This document shows positions 31,446 through 33,621 of a stretch of DNA of 33,621 bases, piece after piece; the first letter of the stretch is position 1; each line of letters starts with the position of its first letter. A program made the position numbers and the translations under genes. The notes below the pieces were generated by a model, which did not search any database, was not told the DNA's origin, and saw only the letters and a program-made list of their open reading frames with translations. Source of the DNA: Lachnospiraceae bacterium (lineage in GTDB: Bacteria > Bacillota > Clostridia > Lachnospirales > Lachnospiraceae); the NCBI GenBank assembly GCA_016290595.1, contig JAEEUR010000020.1:1-33621 (forward strand). The letters run 5' to 3'.

Positions 31446-33621
31446 ACGAAGCTTCAGCGAAAAGCTCCCCCTGCTGGCCGCCTTTGTCCTGCCGATCGTG
31501 ATCATGCTTGGCATTTTCGCGGGCAAGGAGATCTGGCCCTTCGGAGACAACTGTTTTCTCCGGACGGATCTGTATCACCAGTACATCGCCTTTTTCGAGG
31601 ATCTCGCCGACCGTCTGCGGAACGGGCGCAGCCTGCTCTACGCCTTCGACATCGGCCTGGGCAGCAACTATACGGCGCTGTTCGCGTACTATCTCTGCGC
31701 GCCGCTGCATCTCTTCGCTTTCCTGATCCCCACCGAATACATGATCGAGTTCATCACCTATCTGATCGTGCTGAAGATCGGTCTGTGCGGCTGGGCCATG
31801 GCCTGGTATCTTTCCCGGCGCTTCAACACCCGCCACTGGGCGCTGACGCTCTGCGGCGTCTGCTACGCCTTAAGCGGCTATCTGGCCGCCTACAGCTGGA
31901 ACATCATGTGGCTGGACGTGCTGTGGCTCTCCATCTTCGCCATCTACGGCCTGGAAAGACTGGTGAAGGACAATAAGCCCTTCCTGTACTGCATCACGCT
32001 GGCCCTTTCCATTCTCTGCAACTACTACATCAGCATCATGCTCTGCCTCTTCATGGTGCTCTACTTCTTCAACCGCCTGATCGCGCTGCCCGGCTACCGG
32101 GGCATGAAGCTGCTGGGGCGCATCGCCAGCTTCGGCTTTTATTCCCTGCTGGCCGGCATGATCGCCTGCGTCCTGGTGGTTCCCTGCGCCTACGCCCTCA
32201 TGGGGACCGCCTCGGCCAACACGACCTTCCCGAAGACCATCAGCAATTACTTCGCGATATTCGAAATGCTCTCCCGGCATCTGCTGGTCGTGGACGTGGA
32301 GATCGGCCTGGATCACTGGCCCAATATCTACTCCGGCGTGCTGGTCTTCCTGCTGGTCCCGCTCTACTACATGAACAAGCGCGTCAGCTTCCGCGAAAAG
32401 ATCGCCAACACCCTGCTCATCGGCTTCATGCTGCTGAGCTTCAACACCAACGTGCTCAATTACATCTGGCACGGCTTCCATTATCCGAACTCCCTGCCCT
32501 GCCGCCAGTCCTATCTCTACACCTTCATCATCATGGTGATGTGCTTTGAAGGCGCGCGGGAGCTGGAGCGGATCAACAAGAACACGCTGATCCGCATCCT
32601 CTGGGGCGCCGTCGGCGTCATCCTGATCGCGGAGGTGATCACCGATTCCGCCGAGATCCCTTATTACGCCTGCTATTCGACTATCGCCTTTCTGGGACTG
32701 TACGTGCTGTGCTCCTATCTGCACAAGACCGGGAGGATGGAAAAGAGCAGCGCGCTGGCGCTCGGCGTCTGCTTCCTGATCATCGAGATGGGCCTGAACA
32801 CCGCCGTCACCAGCGTGTCCTACGTGCGGCGCTCGGATTTCATGCGCTACAACGACAGCTTCGACCAGCTGGTCGCGATCGCGGAGGAGGGCAAGACCTT
32901 TACCCGCATCGAGCGGCAGTATATCCGCACCAAGAACGACGGCGTCTATTTCGGCTACAACAGCGCCTCCATCTTCTCCTCCACCACGAACGCGGCCATC
33001 TCCGATTTCTACAAGAAGGTCGGCCTGGAGGGCAACACCAACGCCTACGCCATTACGGGCGCCTCGCCTTTCATGTGGTCCTTCCTCGGCATCGAATACA
33101 AGCTGACGGACGCCAGGCTGCCCGTCTGCCCTCTCTATGAGATGGTGGATCACGCGGAAGACCGGAAGGGCGGCACCAACTATCTCTATCACAACCTGTA
33201 TACGCTGCCGCTGGGCTATCTGATCCCGGCCGACGTGGATCAGCTCTGGACGCCGACGACGGGCAACCCGGTCCGCTCGCAGAACAGCTACGTGAATCTG
33301 GCGACGGGCCTGGGCAACATCTTCGATACCGTCAAATCCAGCGTTTCCGGCGCCACCATGAACGCCGTCGCCTCCCAGGCCGGCTATTACGTGGCCTACG
33401 TCGGCAGCACCAGCGTCAAGAAGGTCACGGCCAGCGTCAACGGAGAAAAATCCAAAGTCTGGGATTCCATCAACCGCAACTACCTGGTGGATTACGGCTG
33501 GCTGGAGGAAGGCGACGACATCAAGCTGGTCGCCTCCGACGTCAGTACCATGACCGCGACGCTCTACCGCCTGAACTTGGACAACTTTACCGCCGCCGTC
33601 GCGGAGCTTTCCTCGCATCCC
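31435..33621 (+). CDS. yfhO: YfhO family membrane protein (GT-C type), 3'-truncated by window end
   Basis: The frame is open for 729 codons from the ATG at 31435 to the last base with no stop, so the C-terminus is missing (YfhO proteins are about 850-900 residues). AAGGAGAAAGCCG is a well-spaced ribosome site inside the gtrA-type gene. The N-terminus has a membrane helix followed by a loop with FLRTDLYHQYIAFFEDLADRL, then about a dozen further helices in the YfhO order (for example CNYYISIMLCLFMVLYFF and YSGVLVFLLVPLYYMNK). A long extracytoplasmic part begins near residue 460. In Bacillus subtilis YfhO transfers a sugar from undecaprenyl phosphate to lipoteichoic acid; the polymer here is unknown. 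Confidence 0.92.
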   Translation, partial: MKTKRSFSEKLPLLAAFVLPIVIMLGIFAGKEIWPFGDNCFLRTDLYHQYIAFFEDLADRLRNGRSLLYAFDIGLGSNYTALFAYYLCAPLHLFAFLIPTEYMIEFITYLIVLKIGLCGWAMAWYLSRRFNTRHWALTLCGVCYALSGYLAAYSWNIMWLDVLWLSIFAIYGLERLVKDNKPFLYCITLALSILCNYYISIMLCLFMVLYFFNRLIALPGYRGMKLLGRIASFGFYSLLAGMIACVLVVPCAYALMGTASANTTFPKTISNYFAIFEMLSRHLLVVDVEIGLDHWPNIYSGVLVFLLVPLYYMNKRVSFREKIANTLLIGFMLLSFNTNVLNYIWHGFHYPNSLPCRQSYLYTFIIMVMCFEGARELERINKNTLIRILWGAVGVILIAEVITDSAEIPYYACYSTIAFLGLYVLCSYLHKTGRMEKSSALALGVCFLIIEMGLNTAVTSVSYVRRSDFMRYNDSFDQLVAIAEEGKTFTRIERQYIRTKNDGVYFGYNSASIFSSTTNAAISDFYKKVGLEGNTNAYAITGASPFMWSFLGIEYKLTDARLPVCPLYEMVDHAEDRKGGTNYLYHNLYTLPLGYLIPADVDQLWTPTTGNPVRSQNSYVNLATGLGNIFDTVKSSVSGATMNAVASQAGYYVAYVGSTSVKKVTASVNGEKSKVWDSINRNYLVDYGWLEEGDDIKLVASDVSTMTATLYRLNLDNFTAAVAELSSHP

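Noticed and set aside
31870-33618. 582-codon minus-strand open frame opposite yfhO
   Set aside because: It is a shadow of the YfhO frame, which has membrane helices and family motifs. The antisense translation is rich in His, Asp, Gly and Val without motifs.

Overview
The window looks like chromosome of an anaerobic, endospore-forming Bacillota of class Clostridia with fairly high GC (one hand-counted 60-base sample inside pepF is 63 percent). The reasons are an oxygen-sensitive class III ribonucleotide reductase, the spore-germination protein GerW/YtfJ beside a DUF2953 (YtfI-like) protein, zinc-ribbon L28, strong AAGGAGG-type ribosome binding sites, and Bacillus/Clostridia gene-order blocks (gmk-rpoZ; yloU-fakA-recG). 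Genus cannot be named from the sequence alone. No rRNA, tRNA, CRISPR array, insertion sequence or integrase was seen. There is no gene-free stretch above 300 bases; the longest gap is 5666-5879.

Layout. 1-2.9 kb (+): the 3' part of nrdD, broken by one in-frame amber codon and carrying a fused C-terminal redoxin domain, then a thioredoxin reductase. 2.9-5.8 kb (-): a small membrane protein, a MATE exporter and a DUF362 protein. 5.9-7.2 kb (+): a second MATE exporter, whose stop codon abuts that of a convergent ABC permease/ATPase pair (7.2-8.9 kb, -). 9.1-11.2 kb (+): an ECF sigma factor and a coupled membrane anti-sigma/sensor protein, visibly lower in GC. 11.3-14 kb (+): pseudouridine-5'-phosphate glycosidase and an M3 oligopeptidase.

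14-29.6 kb is almost entirely minus strand and is read right to left. One apparent operon is gmk-rpoZ-rimO-pgsA-hypothetical-DUF2953-gerW, ending in a terminator. Next comes monocistronic rpmB, then a MATE exporter with a TetR regulator, then yloU-fakA-recG-galK-galM-cvpA-MBL hydrolase with several 4-base overlaps. 29.6-33.6 kb (+): a small membrane protein that shares a strikingly symmetric divergent promoter with gmk, then a three-gene operon (GT2 glycosyltransferase, GtrA-type flippase, YfhO-type membrane protein) that matches a three-component cell-envelope glycosylation system. The last gene runs off the end.

The most notable points are the amber codon at a conserved position of a redoxin-fused NrdD, the dyad-symmetric gmk promoter, a probable AUA start codon on the DUF2953 gene, the complete CsbB/GtcA/YfhO-like set, a long acidic tail on RNA polymerase omega, and a 12-bp-arm inverted repeat around the -35 of the yloU promoter. 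No clearly new multi-gene system was found.
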